A stretch of DNA of 64,000 bases. It comes from Panagrolaimus kolymaensis (taxonomy: Eukaryota > Nematoda > Chromadorea > Rhabditida > Panagrolaimidae). Both the position numbers and the translations under genes were made by a program. This document shows, piece by piece, positions 1-15,394 of this stretch. The DNA is taken from the NCBI GenBank assembly GCA_028622995.1, contig JAJQJQ010000010.1, forward strand, positions 2,294,001 through 2,358,000. Direction: 5' to 3'. The notes under the pieces were generated by a model. It ran no database searches, was not told the origin of the DNA, and worked only from the letters and a program-made list of their open reading frames with translations. Each line of letters opens with the position of its first letter. Position 1 is the first letter of the stretch.

Positions 1-1300
1 TTAACTTAAAAACCAAAAGAAAAAAAGAAGACTAAAGCCTAAAATTCTTTAATAAACATTAACATAATATTCTTTGACACTCTCATTTCTCATTTATGAA
101 AGGCATTTTTTGTTTGTTTGAAAGTTTCTCGTCTCAGATTTCACATTTATAGTTTTGTGTCTTTTAAAAGTTGAAAAAAGCAAGCATAAAAAAATGAAAC
201 CACAGAAAATAAAACTCTTTTTTTAATATTTTATTTTAAACCTTTTTTTAAGGCGCAGTCAGTCAATAAACAAAAAAGGAAAAAATTTTTTATTCTAATT
301 TTGTTTCTCCTCATTTTTCTTCCCATCAAAATGATAGGCAATTAAGAAAATTGCCCTATCTTATAAAATATGAAATTGAAAGCTTTTGTGAAACAAACAA
401 AAAATGTTTTGTTGTTGTTCAACAAGAGACATAAATATTTTACCATTGTTTTTATTTTGTTTTTTTCTGGCATTTGTAAAATTTTTAATTTAAATTTTTT
501 ATACTATTTTTAGCCAATTTTTTTTCACTATTTTAAAAAATATTAAAAAGTTCTATAACGCCCTCACTATTTTTTTATTTTTAAATTATTAGCGTAAAAA
601 ATATGTAAATTGTAAAAAGTTATTCAAGCAAGCATAATTTTACAAATATTTTCTAAACTAAATTTGACAAAAAAAATAGTAAAAAATAAAAATAAAATAA
701 TTAAAGTGCATGCGTGGATTTTTGATGCAAAAAAGGAAAGAGACAAAAAAAGATGTGCGCGTCAAAATTGATAACCTTCATTCTTTGTCATTTAGTTAGT
801 CACCAAAATGCATATGATGCCTATGGCAAACTTCTTCTCTTCCTTACTCCTTCACTCAATCAATATAATCTATCACATTCTTTCTATTCTTTTTGGTCAG
901 TTGTCCGCAGTTGAAAAAAAAGGGTGATCCCTTTTTTAAATCTTTGTCCGATGGAGAAAGGAGCGTCATCATTTTTATTTTCTTCCCTTGAGCAACAAAA
1001 AGTGTCGAAGACAGCGAAAAGTGCATGAAATAGTGATTGCAAAACTTGTATGTGTGTGTTTATATTTTCTTTTCTATCTGCAATGCGATCGGTCGCTTTT
1101 TAGTCTCGAGGCAAAAAATTCTTTTCTTTCTTTCATTTCTGTTGACCATTAAACTTTGGCATTTTTAAAAGTTTTTAAAGAATGAAATTGACGTCAACTT
1201 TTTTTGTTTCTTTTTCTTTTCTTTTTTTATATGATGGCATTTTTGCAAAAAAGAAAAAAAGCTTTTAATTCCAAACTTAAATATAAAAAAGTGTTTATTT
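1..1300. other. AT-rich non-coding stretch upstream of the PKC gene
   Basis: I see no supportable gene. The stretch is full of A and T runs and has stops in every frame. It may hold the promoter or an upstream exon of the kinase gene, because the first recognised kinase exon is open back to a splice acceptor at about 1304. Confidence 0.6.
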
Positions 1301-1400
1301 ACAGATACACGATCTTTTTCCACTGGAAGATTTACTTGAAACTGTGCTCGTTGAGGGCAGCCCGACGAAAGACGTCGCAGACGAAGACGCTTCCTCAAAA

Positions 1401-4614
<3,214 letters not shown>

Positions 4615-6450
4615 AATAAAAATTCACTAATTTCTATGCTTTTTTAAATGAAAAAACTGTTTTACAAAAAGAAAAAAAAGAAGCACTACTTTTTTTCAAG
4701 CTCTTTCACTCAGGCTCACTTTGCTCTTGATAGGATTCTCATATTTTTATTCAGATTTACATTGTCACGTACACGGTAGTAGTTTCCTTTATTGTTGTTT
4801 TTATATTTGAAAGCTTTATACTCGGTGGATATTTACATTTTTGATATATTAATATATATATATGTTATTTTAAATTTATCATAAAATAATACCATTTTAA
4901 ACTATCGTAAAAAACAAACAAAAGTATAAAAAAATGGAAGTCGAAAAAAGAAGGCAGATGGAGAATTTTTATTTAAGGTCTTGTTGAAATCATTTCCAAT
5001 TCAATCTAAAAATAGATTAAATTAGAAAACATTTATGTACACTCCTTGAAAATTACATCATTTTGTTTATGTGTGAGTCGATAGTAAAGAGGATATGTGC
5101 AAAGGCATATCAAGATGATAAAAAAAGAAAGCACCGTCCAAATAATTAGATATTCCGCTGCGGTTTCATAATATCGAATAGCCCTAGCACTCAGCTTAAA
5201 AATATGTACGTAGATTTATCTCTATTTTTTCACAACCTTTTTCGCTTTTTTACCTTTAAAGTTTCATTGATATGTTTGAACCGCAAATTGTAGCCTTTGT
5301 TTATGAGACGTTCTCTAGGAATCATTGAGCAAACAATATTACCGCTGCAAAAACTTTTTAATTTAATTATTCAAAATATGGTTAATGGTGTTTTTTTACT
5401 TTCGCAAAAAGCAGCTTGTCGTTGTTAATGGTTTATTATTATCTGTGTGGCCATCATCAATATTTCTTGACGTTGTGTTGTTTGTTGTTATTGTAACTAA
5501 AATTGGTTATAAAAACATTGCAGCAACTACAAGCATAACTTAAAACTCATTTAAAGTACAAAATGGTAGTTCAAAACACTATTTTAGATTCTTACGTCGC
5601 TGATTAACGTGAATACAGAAAAACATTTTTTAATAAAAGCGCTTAATTCTGTATAGCCTACACCAAGCTATATTTAATTTATATTTTACAAACCTGTACT
5701 ATTAAATGTCGAGCATTCAGAAACTTTTGCTGTAAAAAATACGATAAAAATAAAATAATTTCTAAGGAAAATCATTGTTTAGTTAAAGAAAATTTTATGA
5801 AACACATTTTTAGGGTAAAAACAAAATTTTTGTTTAGATGGGAATATGGAATCAACTGATTTATGAGTTTAATTGACACGTTCAAATGGGACACATCTTC
5901 CTCCTTCAAAAAATGCCATAAATGTCAACCTTTTTCCAAAAAAACATTAAAAAAGAAAATTAAAGATTTTCTCTTGTTTCTGGTCCCTTTTTTAACAAAG
6001 GAAATTCATCTTTGTGAAATTTAAATATATAATATTTTTGTGATAAATTTCTTTATTATTTTTTTTACATTAACATTTAAATTTTATTCCAAATTTGAAC
6101 GACTTGTGTTAAATCGATTTAAAGCATTGACAAGTTTTAAAAGAAATAAACATGAAAAAAACAATGACATACAAACAAACGAACGAATAAAAAGGATGGA
6201 AAACAATAGCTGATTTTGTAATTAATATTAAAAAAAAGGTAGCTGGCTTTTATTATTCAAAAGAAAACAAACGCATCCCAAAGATTTGCCAAAATTTTCA
6301 ACACATACATATATCACAAAAAAAAAGAAAAAGGTAACTTAACAAAAAAAGAAACAGAAAGTATTGTTGCTTTATTATTTTTTTATACACGACAGAATTA
6401 AGTTGTTAGCTTATTGCACTTTATTTTTGATTTATTGTTTTATTTATTTT
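4615..6450. other. non-coding AT-rich interval
   Basis: No convincing gene or RNA seen. AATAAA at 4615-4620 directly after the kinase stop is a likely polyadenylation signal. The rest is AT-rich with short poly-T and poly-A runs. Confidence 0.6.
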
Positions 6451-6836
6451 TTACTTTCTTCCGTAATATGCATCATGATGGGTTTTGGTGTTGTATGATA
6501 GCATGCATTGTACGGGAGAGAAAAAGCAATTTCGATCATAATTTTTTTTCATTGGTGCTCGTTTATCTGTGTCAACATTCTGGGATAATGAAGAATCACC
6601 CGATGGAACAATAACAGAAGATTCATATGCACGATAATAAGGGGATAAACCAAAGGTGGAACTATCATCGCTGAAAAAAATAAATTTGAATTTAGGAAAA
6701 TATTAGAAGGTAAAAAAGCAAAAACTTACTTAAATAAATATGTGGATAGTCGATTATAAGGCTTTGCCATAATTGTTGTAGAAAATGAACCCAAAACGAG
6801 AATGAAAACGAAAGAGATTTGTGCCATCGAATACAT
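6451..6836 (-). CDS. allatostatin-C/somatostatin-like neuropeptide precursor (108 aa)
   Basis: Two exons, 6836-6730 and 6670-6451, join in frame to 108 codons. A splice acceptor (attatgcag) lies 6 nt before the ATG, so a trans-spliced leader is likely. Residues 1-24 are a clear signal peptide (hydrophobic core ISFVFILVLG). After a KR cleavage site at 72-73 comes a single peptide of about 33 residues with the loop CFFSPVQC (C84, C91; six residues between the cysteines). It ends AYYG followed by RK and stop, which predicts C-terminal amidation after dibasic trimming. The Cx6C loop with an aromatic-rich core resembles arthropod allatostatin C (for example CYFNPISC). Such peptides act on somatostatin-like GPCRs. 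Assignment rests on the loop and precursor layout; a nematode-specific NLP family is the alternative. The gene stands alone in a gene-poor region. Confidence 0.72.
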
Positions 6837-7720
6837 ATTGTTCTGCATAATTTATGAGTTATTTATAAAAATAAATCTCTTTCGATTTAAATGCTTGCCT
6901 AAAAATAAAAATATATTTTATGGAAGAAGAATGCCAAGACTTAACAATATTAATCACGTTTATTAATCAAATTACTCTTCTAAAACGCGTTAGACTCCAC
7001 AGCCAAAATAATTCAAGTGCAGAAGAACAAAAAGTTGGGCTTGTTAATAATATTTTACTCCCTCCCTAACTTAACTTTTAGACAACAAAACATCTGCTAA
7101 AATAGAGACAAAATAGAAAATAATTTAAAAACACGCACGTAAGTTCTAAATAATCAAAAAAAATGTCATATTCTTTTATAACTTTCTTAGAATTTTAATT
7201 TTATTTTAGTGAACGTTAATCAAAAATCTTTTAAAACCCCAAAATAACTAATATGCCAATAAAAAAACCCGAACTTTTAAAGCACCTCCCGCCTTATAAT
7301 TTATTTATTTTTGCAAATTTCATTATTCAAAATAATGAAAATTAATATGTTTTAAAACATAGTTTTTTTTAGAGTGATGTATGTATATAGAGGTACAAAA
7401 GGACAATTTCCCGGTATCATGCGACGGGTATGTATGAACTAAAATACATAAATATCAAAAACAAGTAGAAACATTTCCAAAAAAATACAAACTTCTTTAA
7501 AAAAGTTTTTGTTTTCGTAGCTGCAAAAAAAACTTGTTAGGAATTGGAGCAAATGTTTAATAAAGCAATAACAAAAAATTATACTTTATATGGGAAAAAT
7601 TTTGCGCAATCTTGTTTATCGCAAATATTTTGCCTCTAAATGACGCTATTCAAAAAAAGAGGCACTTCAAAAGTTTCAAAATAGGATAATTAATTCCAAT
7701 AATTTCTTAAATGAAAAAAA
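6837..7720. other. non-coding interval upstream of the neuropeptide gene
   Basis: AT-rich DNA with no recognisable gene. It probably contains the promoter of the minus-strand neuropeptide precursor. Confidence 0.5.
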
Positions 7721-7990
7721 TTAAAGTAGGAGAAAGCAACCAGCACTCCCAATCACCATCATCAAAGTTAGCTCATTCATGAATTTATCAAAAACTTTGG
7801 TAAAGTTTTTAATGCTTATATCTTCTCTACTATCCTTTTTTTCGCAAAACCACGCCTTTATATTATTACCGTAAGCTTTGGAAGAAAGGAGTAAAGTCAA
7901 CAAAAAAGACGAATACGACGATGAAGACGAAATAAGCAATTTATGATTCTTAATATTATTAATGCTAATGTTTTCGAAATTCTTTCTCAT
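7721..7990 (-). CDS. doubtful small ORF (89 aa), possible secreted peptide
   Basis: An uninterrupted 89-codon frame starts one base after a good acceptor (tattatgcag), like that of the neuropeptide gene at 6451-6836. It has a Ser-rich stretch and a hydrophobic segment (FLLTLLLSS) around residues 28-37, then a charged region with one Cys, and ends in a hydrophobic tail. I recognise no family. Composition is biased and no partner exon is evident, so it may be chance. Confidence 0.2.
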   Translation of the reverse strand: MRKNFENISINNIKNHKLLISSSSSYSSFLLTLLLSSKAYGNNIKAWFCEKKDSREDISIKNFTKVFDKFMNELTLMMVIGSAGCFLLL

Positions 7991-10900
7991 TCTGCATAAT
8001 AAAAGAAAAATAATTCGAATAAATTAGTGGCCCAAATTCATTTTTAAAGTTTCTTAGTAAATATTTTTTTGTTTGAAAGTTTGAAATAATGCCCGTCTGA
8101 AGCTTTATTATTTAATAATAAAAGAATTTTTTAAAAATGAAGGTTTGGCCAGCTTTTTTATTTTTTTATTTTGACTACCAAAAAGCATAAGGAAGAAAGA
8201 AAAAAGGATATAAAGAAGAATCATCTTCTTCTGGGAAAATCTGCCACCCACTTTGCATTTTAGAAAAATAAATACTTTCTTTTGTTCCAAAAAAGAGCTA
8301 TGAAAAAAACAAAAAATTCACGTAAAAAAATATGAATAAGAAAAAAAATATAATAGAACTTATTTATTTTATTTTTTTTTGGGTGTGCGTAAATAAGATT
8401 TCGTGAGTGATTTTTTTATTTTATTTTTGCCATGTCAAAGTGACCAAAAATAAAAAAAGATGCGAAATAAAAATAAAGGGAGAGAACAACTTGGGTTCCA
8501 GAAAATAAAAAAAGTGACGTGAAAGTTTAAAAAAAGAAAGCAAGCAAGCAAAAACTTATTTATAAAGTAATGTAGCATTGTTCAGAATAAAAAAGTAACA
8601 ATTGGAATTAGAATAAAAAATAAGCCCTTCCATAAGGGAAGCCTTTCCATAAAGTGATGAGAGATATAAGAATAAAAAATGAAAAATATTAATAACTTTT
8701 TTACTTTGAAAAAAAAATTACGTCTTCAACCAATAAAATTCTTTTAATTCTAAGAAGATTACTGGCTATTCACGAATCTGTTTTTTATTCATTTCATCGC
8801 TTATTTCTCTCCTACACTTTTAATTTTGCTTCACAATAGTACACTATATTTTTTTAAATGTTACAAAGAGCTTAAAAAACTAAAAAACTAAATGAAATGA
8901 TTCTTTAAAACAGATAACGTGGATGTTACTTAACCACGTGAGGCTTCATCCTTTTAAATCCTGGATATAAACAAATTTTCTAAAGGTTTCATTCACTAGC
9001 TATAAAAAATGATACATTTTTTTATAGTTTTAAAAGCTTTACGCATGATTGAATTTCAAAAGGACCACCAATATTGCCACCCTCGAAAAAAAGTAATTGC
9101 TCTGTTATTTTTTATTATTTGAAACATTTTTCTTTGAGTGAAAACACAAATCTTTTTTTGTTGCAAAAAAATAAAATAAATAAAACTGATGCCATATTTT
9201 TCAACCTAAACAAGTGTTACAGAAAAAAAAACTTTAAACTTTATTTAAAATGCGTTTTCATTAAAATTAGCAGCAAAAATAAATTTATTTTTGGCTTTTA
9301 AAATAAAAAGAAAAAATAATTTTAATAGAAACGGAAGCAAACAGCTGAAATAGCATAGCACCCCCAAAATTTGCCTTGTCTTATAAACGCCGCGCAAAAA
9401 TGTGCCATCTGAAAAAAATAAATGTCAAGCAACCTTTCTTTAAAATAGCAAGCAGCCTTTTAAACGAAACAAAAAAATGAGGAACAACGATACTCAAGTT
9501 TACTTTGAAACATATCCTCTAAATTTCATGGGAACAAAAAGAAAAGATTAGAAAAAAGTAATACCATTCATAAAAAATAAAAATGTTTAGAGTTTAGTTA
9601 CTGCAAATCCCAAAAAAGCTAACAATGGAATGACTTTTACGCTTTTTTTCCACCCACAAAAAACAACCGTTCAGATTTTTTTAGCTTTTTAGTTTCTATT
9701 TTTGGAAAATATAGGTGTATATGTATTTTCTTCTCATCACTTCTGTAATATAACCCTGCTAAAAGAAAAAGAGGAAATCATGCAATAATGTTTTGTTTCA
9801 ATAAAATAAAAAACCTTAATGGCTTTTTTCTTTGCCATTTTTGTTTGATATTAAAAAATGGCAGCGTAAAATTTGCAACAACAATAGCAGCTAGCCATGT
9901 ATTCTTTATTTCAAAAATGAAAAAATTTTAATATAGCATTTTTGTTTCATTTTTTTTTCTTAAATGCTTCATTTATTATTTTTTGAAAAATTCATATTTT
10001 TATCTTGCATCATTTTCTTCTGCACTCCACTCTTTTTTATTTTTTGCATCAGTACGCATCTCTCATTTTTTATTTCCAGACATTTTTCTGAATGTGTCAC
10101 AAAAGTAGATAGATGGATTAATTTCGATAGAAATTAAGAAGAAAAAAACTAAACCGTCCCAGTATGTACCTTATTGTGTTCATTTCATTGTCAAAAATGC
10201 ACCTGAATTTTTTTTCACTTTATTTCTCGACTTCACTTTTTTTTGTTCATAAAAAATGTTCAAAACTTTTTTTCTTCATTAAAATGACCTAATTGATTTG
10301 TAAATGAAACACACACATCCAGAGACTTTAAAGAAAAGCGATTTTGATATTATAAAAAATGTCAATCTTTAATTGCTTGAAAAAATCCTTTAAAAAAAGT
10401 GTCATGTAAAATAAAAAAAAAAGCGAGAGTATACTTTTTCAAAGATTATTAATTTTTTTAAATAATAAAATTTTATGAATCAAAACATTTGTTGATGATG
10501 ACGAGAATGTTGCTGCGTGCAAAAAAAAAAGAAAGGTATTATTTGTTTGTCAACTGACAATTAATAATTATATTTGCATTTATTAAAAGCATGAAAGCGC
10601 TTTTTTTTAACAAACAAACATTTAAAAATGTTGCTTCCAGAAATCAAAAACAAGTTTAATAATATTTTAGTTTAACACAAAGATGCTTGAAATCTTTAAA
10701 CATTTAAGCAGAATTATTGGTACATATTTTTCTCCAAAAACTTTATTAATTCATTTATTGAAAAAACGTAAAAAAAGAAAGAATGCAAGCATTTTTGAAT
10801 TTAAAAAAATTTTGTTTTTCCCTTTCCTTTTTTCTGAAAAAACGAGAAATCTTTTTTTATGTTAGTTTCACAATTTTTTTAACCGCAGTATTCTTCCCTC

Positions 10901-11984
10901 CCGAATTTTAGTATTAAAGAAAATAATTTTCTAATAGCCAATCAAGTTTTACCGCTGGAATGCAAAATTTTTAAAAAGAAAACCCCTTTTTCGATTATAT
11001 TATAAACTTGCAATGTTAATTTAAAGGATTGACGTCGCAATTCTTTCTCTTTTTTTTGAAAGTTATCAACTTTTTAACCATTCTTTGATTTATTCCAAAA
11101 AAGTGAATAAGGAAGAAACTTTAATAATTATTGCTCACAAAATAATAATAATAAAAAATGTCAGAAATAAATTTTGAAGCATTATCGAAATAAAGCTCAT
11201 TAATTCTAAAAAAAATAATCTAACATGGCTTAAAATGTGTTTAAAAAACACTCAACGCTAGATATTTTTTCCAGTTAAAATAACCTCTACAAAGGCTTCT
11301 TCCAAGTGTGTTTACTGCCAAATGCAAAAATGAATTTGAAATAATCAAAGTTTCCTCATAATTAAAAACCCTACTTTTTATCCCAAATTTAAAAAATCTA
11401 CTAAAAAAGAAAGCATTAGTTTATGGCTAAATCAATTATTTTATTGCATTTAAATTTCTTAATCCAACAAGTTAGGTTTTAAAAAAAATATATTTCGAAA
11501 ACATCAATCGGTGAAATAATTTCAGTGAAAGATAAACGTTTTTGTTCCTTGTTGATAATCTCTTCCATTTTCCAAAGTTTTTGCCTATTAAACAACATTA
11601 ATACTAGCAACGGAAAATTAAAACAAAGCATTGACAAAAAAAATATAATTATCCCTTTTTGGTGAAGATAAAAAAGCTTTTGATATATTTTTACATAAAA
11701 TGTCACTGCAAATCACCATTATATTTAACTGGTAATCAATCGATCATATGTCATATATCTCTTCGTTCCAGCATAAATTACTTTGACGCTAACGTTTTTT
11801 TCTCCTTTAATTTTGCGTTATCCTACAAGTTTTTTGCTTCTGGGTAAGTATTTTTTTCTTCATCCTTGCAAAATCAAAAAAAACCGCAAAAATAAAAGAC
11901 AATGAAATGAAGTGAAGTACGCACCACCACGTTTCGAGATTTTATGTGGCAGCAGTATACCGCTTTTTTTAAGGATGACCCGTA
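7991..11984. other. long gene-poor AT-rich region
   Basis: About 4 kb with many homopolymer runs. Short open frames here (for example 9074-9301, 10683-10865, 11479-11706) are Lys/Phe/Asn/Ile-rich, lack splice context and look like chance. It may hold distal regulatory DNA of the flanking genes; I see no repeat family or RNA gene. Confidence 0.5.
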
Positions 11985-12086
11985 TTTTTGGGCGGACGAT
12001 AATGTGCTGCTGTTGATGCTGATGCTGCCCCGCGTTTACTTACGTATCTCTGATATGGGTCGACATTAACGGATATAGGAACTTCT

Positions 12087-12096
12087 ATATAAAAGA
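12087..12096 (+). promoter_or_regulatory. TATA box of the collagen gene
   Basis: TATATAAAAG lies about 82-91 bp before the collagen ATG at 12178, followed by a GC-richer 5' UTR. A strong TATA box fits a highly expressed, molt-pulsed cuticle collagen. Confidence 0.6.
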
Positions 12097-12177
12097 TTCG
12101 TTTATCACCAATTATAGCAGCAGCGCTCACATTGTTTCGTTGACGATTCATCGTGATCTCAGCTCCATTTTTTAATC

Positions 12178-13188
12178 ATGACTGAATCAGATGGTCGTAT
12201 TAAAGCTTATCGCTTCGTAGCCTATTCGGCAGTTACTTTCTCCATTGTTGCAGTTCTTTCTGTAGTTGTTACCCTTCCTATGGTTTACAATTATGTTAGC
12301 CATGTTCGTGGACAAATGAAACATGAACTTAGCTTCTGCAAAGGATCCGCTAAGGATATCTACGTAGAAGTTAACCACATGAAAAACACCCCTGATGTAC
12401 CTGCAAATCGTACTGCTCGTCAATCAGGTTATGATGCGGTTAATCCTGCACCAAATCTCCAATGCGAAGGATGTTGCTTGCCTGGACAACCTGGTCCTCA
12501 AGGTTCTCCTGGTAAACCAGGAAGACCCGGCAAACCTGGTGCTCCTGGTGCCCCTGGCGCTCCTGGTAAACCACCAACAGCTCCATGTGAACCCGTCACT
12601 CCACCACCATGCAAACCATGCCCACAAGGACCTCCCGGCCCACCTGGTCCACCAGGAAGCCCTGGAGATCCAGGAGAGGCTGGAACTCCTGGTCGCCCAG
12701 GTATGTTCTAAATTTTCCCCCTATGTTATTAAACTAAATAAGCATCTTGTTTTAGGATCTGATGCCACTCCCGGTACACCTGGACCTCGTGGACCTGCTG
12801 GCCCACCTGGAGAGCCTGGACAATCTGGCCCACCTGGAGAACCTGGTATTCCCGCTCAATCAGAACCTCTTGTTCCTGGAGAGCCCGGAGAAGCTGGAGA
12901 TGCTGGACCACCTGGCCCACCTGGACCTCCCGGCCCACCTGGAGCTGATGGACCACTCGGTATGTTATTATAGCTTTTTAATTTGTTTCTAAGTTTAACA
13001 ATCAAATAATTTTAGGACCTGCTGGACCAAAAGGAGCTCCAGGCCCAGATGGTGCACCTGGTACCGATGGACAACCTGGCCCAGCTGGACCTCCCGGCAG
13101 CGCTGGTGGTGCAGGAGAAAAAGGTATCTGCCCCAAATATTGCGCTTTGGATGGTGGAGTCTTCTTCGAAGATGGAACCAGACGATAA
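12178..13188 (+). CDS. cuticle collagen (299 aa)
   Basis: Three exons (12178-12700, 12756-12959, 13016-13188) give 299 residues. The N-terminus has an uncleaved type-II signal-anchor helix (about 15-40) followed by a conserved nematode collagen N-terminal region. Next is an RTAR site that fits subtilisin-type processing, a Cys pair (CEGC), a short Gly-X-Y block, a second Cys cluster (PPCKPC), and then long Gly-X-Y blocks that span both introns. The C-terminal domain is [13 protein letters not shown]...FFEDGTRR. This is the standard layout of nematode cuticle collagens, which trimerise in the ER of the hypodermis and are secreted and cross-linked at each molt. Both introns interrupt Gly codons in phase 1. 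A polyadenylation signal AATAAA is at 13455. Which col gene it matches cannot be told without a search. Confidence 0.95.
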
Positions 13189-14395
13189 ACGCCACACTGC
13201 AGTTGATGCCGTTTTACTTTTATCCATTTTGTCTTTTTATTTTATTTGCCCCATCTTTTTTTGCAAATTCCTACAAACCACTTCCTCATCAAAAACCTGC
13301 ACAAAACTTTGTCAAGTTCAAAATGCCATATTTTCACACATTTTTCACCCCCATCGTCTTTCTTCCTTCCTTTTAAAGTGCAATTGTAGCTCGCATAATT
13401 TTTGTGAGCAATTTGTATGTAACTTGTGTGCAACATTTAAAAAATTTAACTTATAATAAAAGATTAGAATTTACACAATAATATCACAAAAAAGCAATAA
13501 AATATGTGAAACAAAATGTTAAAAAGATTAAAGTAATCAGTATGCTAAAATTTCATTTGAAACTATTAACTCGAATTTCCTTTCTTTTTTTCAAGAAAAA
13601 TTAGGCAATGCTTACCATATTTTAGACATGCTTTTAATTTTAACCACAAAACTTGTTATTGATTTTAATAATTCATAAATATGTTGTTGTTAAACAAGGA
13701 GAGTGTTTGAACACCTTTATTGAGAACAAATCCAGCAGAAATATGTTTCTCAACGGTGGAGATAAGTGTTCAGTAAAAATATGCAACATTCAAACTTTTT
13801 AGTTTGTATTACAAAACAAATTCTAAAACAACTTTTTGAAGCAGATTGTATAACAATTACGAGAATGTCTTAGATTTGTTGGTATTGTCTTGGTATTTTT
13901 TATCCATTGGTTATTATTATATAAAGATCTGTACAAGCATCCACAGTATAAGACTTTAATCATTATGTGGTGAATGAATTTTAGTGCTGTTACTAGGCCA
14001 ACTACGTATGGAAAACTATAAATAAGCGGCGTACTGTGCAAATCGGAAAATCTTGAACAATTTACTGAGGCATTAAAATTTTAGATAACTCTTAACTAGC
14101 TACAACGCTATCATCAATAATATCGTAGAAACTAAATCATTAGATGTATGAATAACATCATCCTAAACTATGAATCGTTTTTGCCAACAATAACGATTAC
14201 ACTTAAAGAAGTTTGCTTTTATGAAACTTTTTCAACTCTATTACTTATTCCAGAAAACTTTATTTACATTCATTAACATCAAAAACAAAAATAAACACCG
14301 GAAAACAAATAAAATTAAACAATCAATAGAAAATTATAAAGCTTCATAAAGATGCACCACAGCTTCAACCATAGACAAATCGACCAGATATTACT
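13189..14395. other. 3' UTR of collagen and non-coding DNA
   Basis: Contains the collagen 3' UTR with AATAAA at 13455-13460. Beyond it I see AT-rich sequence with no supported gene; the minus-strand frame at 13823-14041 looks like chance. Confidence 0.5.
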
Positions 14396-14908
14396 TTAAT
14401 CATCAGTTTTATACCATACAGGAGGAACACTATTTTTCCATTGTGGTTTAACTTTATCATTATTCCATTTAACAGCTAAATATTGTTGATAAGCTTCGAT
14501 AGTATTTGGATGATTTTGGAAATTACAGTTCAAAGCATCAGATTTAGTAACATTTGCAAATGGAGTCATAGCATTAGTTTCGGGTAAACATGTTGAATAT
14601 TTGAGTAAAGGACCAGATAATTGTTGACTTTTATGTTCTTTACCATATCGAAATGTATATTCAGCACAAAGAGCCATAAAATGTTCATAAAGCCATAACC
14701 AATTGCTTCGATTTTCAGCTACCCAAATAGTACAAGGATGTTTTAAACAATATGGTTTATAAATATCAGGATATCTTGTTTCGTCACTATTCAAATATAT
14801 TCCAGAGCTAAGCAATTGAGCAGATTCCAAAATCATTTTGATGAGACGTCGGTTATCCAATGCTTTCGCTGACAATAAAGGACAAAAATCAGTAACAAAG
14901 ATGTTCAT
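14396..14908 (-). CDS. phage-type hypothetical protein (Pyr_excise / pyrimidine-dimer-glycosylase-like family)
   Basis: Single-exon gene of 170 residues. The start is fixed by an in-frame TGA 30-33 nt upstream and a splice acceptor (tattttag) about 35 nt upstream, which suggests trans-splicing. Visible motifs: an N-terminal segment with DNRRLIKMILESAQLLSSG, then HPCTIW, RSNWLWLYEHF, LCAEYTFRYGKEHKSQ, TPFA and a C-terminal EAYQQYLAVKW. From memory this order (D..R..KM.LE..Q.L / HPC..W / LC.EYT.RYGK.HKSQ / TPF / EAY..Y) is found mainly in tailed phages and some large DNA viruses, in proteins often labelled pyrimidine dimer DNA glycosylase-like or hypothetical. Its function is not established. 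A eukaryotic copy with no introns, among intron-rich neighbours, suggests horizontal transfer, but it now has nematode-like base composition and a splice acceptor. Confidence 0.65.
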   Translation of the reverse strand: MNIFVTDFCPLLSAKALDNRRLIKMILESAQLLSSGIYLNSDETRYPDIYKPYCLKHPCTIWVAENRSNWLWLYEHFMALCAEYTFRYGKEHKSQQLSGPLLKYSTCLPETNAMTPFANVTKSDALNCNFQNHPNTIEAYQQYLAVKWNNDKVKPQWKNSVPPVWYKTDD

Positions 14909-15394
14909 TTTCTTAAGTACAGTCCAAGTGGAGCAGAATCAAGCCTAAAATAATAACTTTTAATTTACAGAAAAAAGATGCAGGTATGTAAAAAATAAAT
15001 TTTGAAAGTGAAGCAACTTTTCTTCTTTCAAAATTTGTGAAATTTCAAAAACGCTGTTGGACATCAAAACTGTTTGCTTCATTTTGCCAAATGATTACAT
15101 ATAAAATTGCTTCATCGTTTTTTGTGATGAAGCTAATTCTTTTTATTTCGAGCTTCTAAATTTTATGCAAACGAAAGATCGAAGGAATAATAAAGCTTTA
15201 TTAAACAAAGTAAATATTCCATTAAATATAAATTAACTTATGCATACAAAATTAAAATTTTAAAACCAAAATTTGCATCATATTTTAAAACACCCAAAAA
15301 GGAATAAATGAGTATTGTGCGATTAAAATTATCACATTTTTAATGCTGAACAGAAAAAGAATAAAAACCCGGAAGAAAATAAAAAGCAGAACTT

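Noticed and set aside
9074..9301. Plus-strand 75-codon frame in the gene-poor region
   Set aside because: Lys/Phe/Asn/Ile-rich composition reflects AT richness; no splice signals or domain features.
12395..12973. Long alternative frame across the collagen exons
   Set aside because: Shadow of the Gly-X-Y repeat; it crosses the collagen introns without splicing, and the collagen frame has signal anchor, Cys clusters and conserved end.
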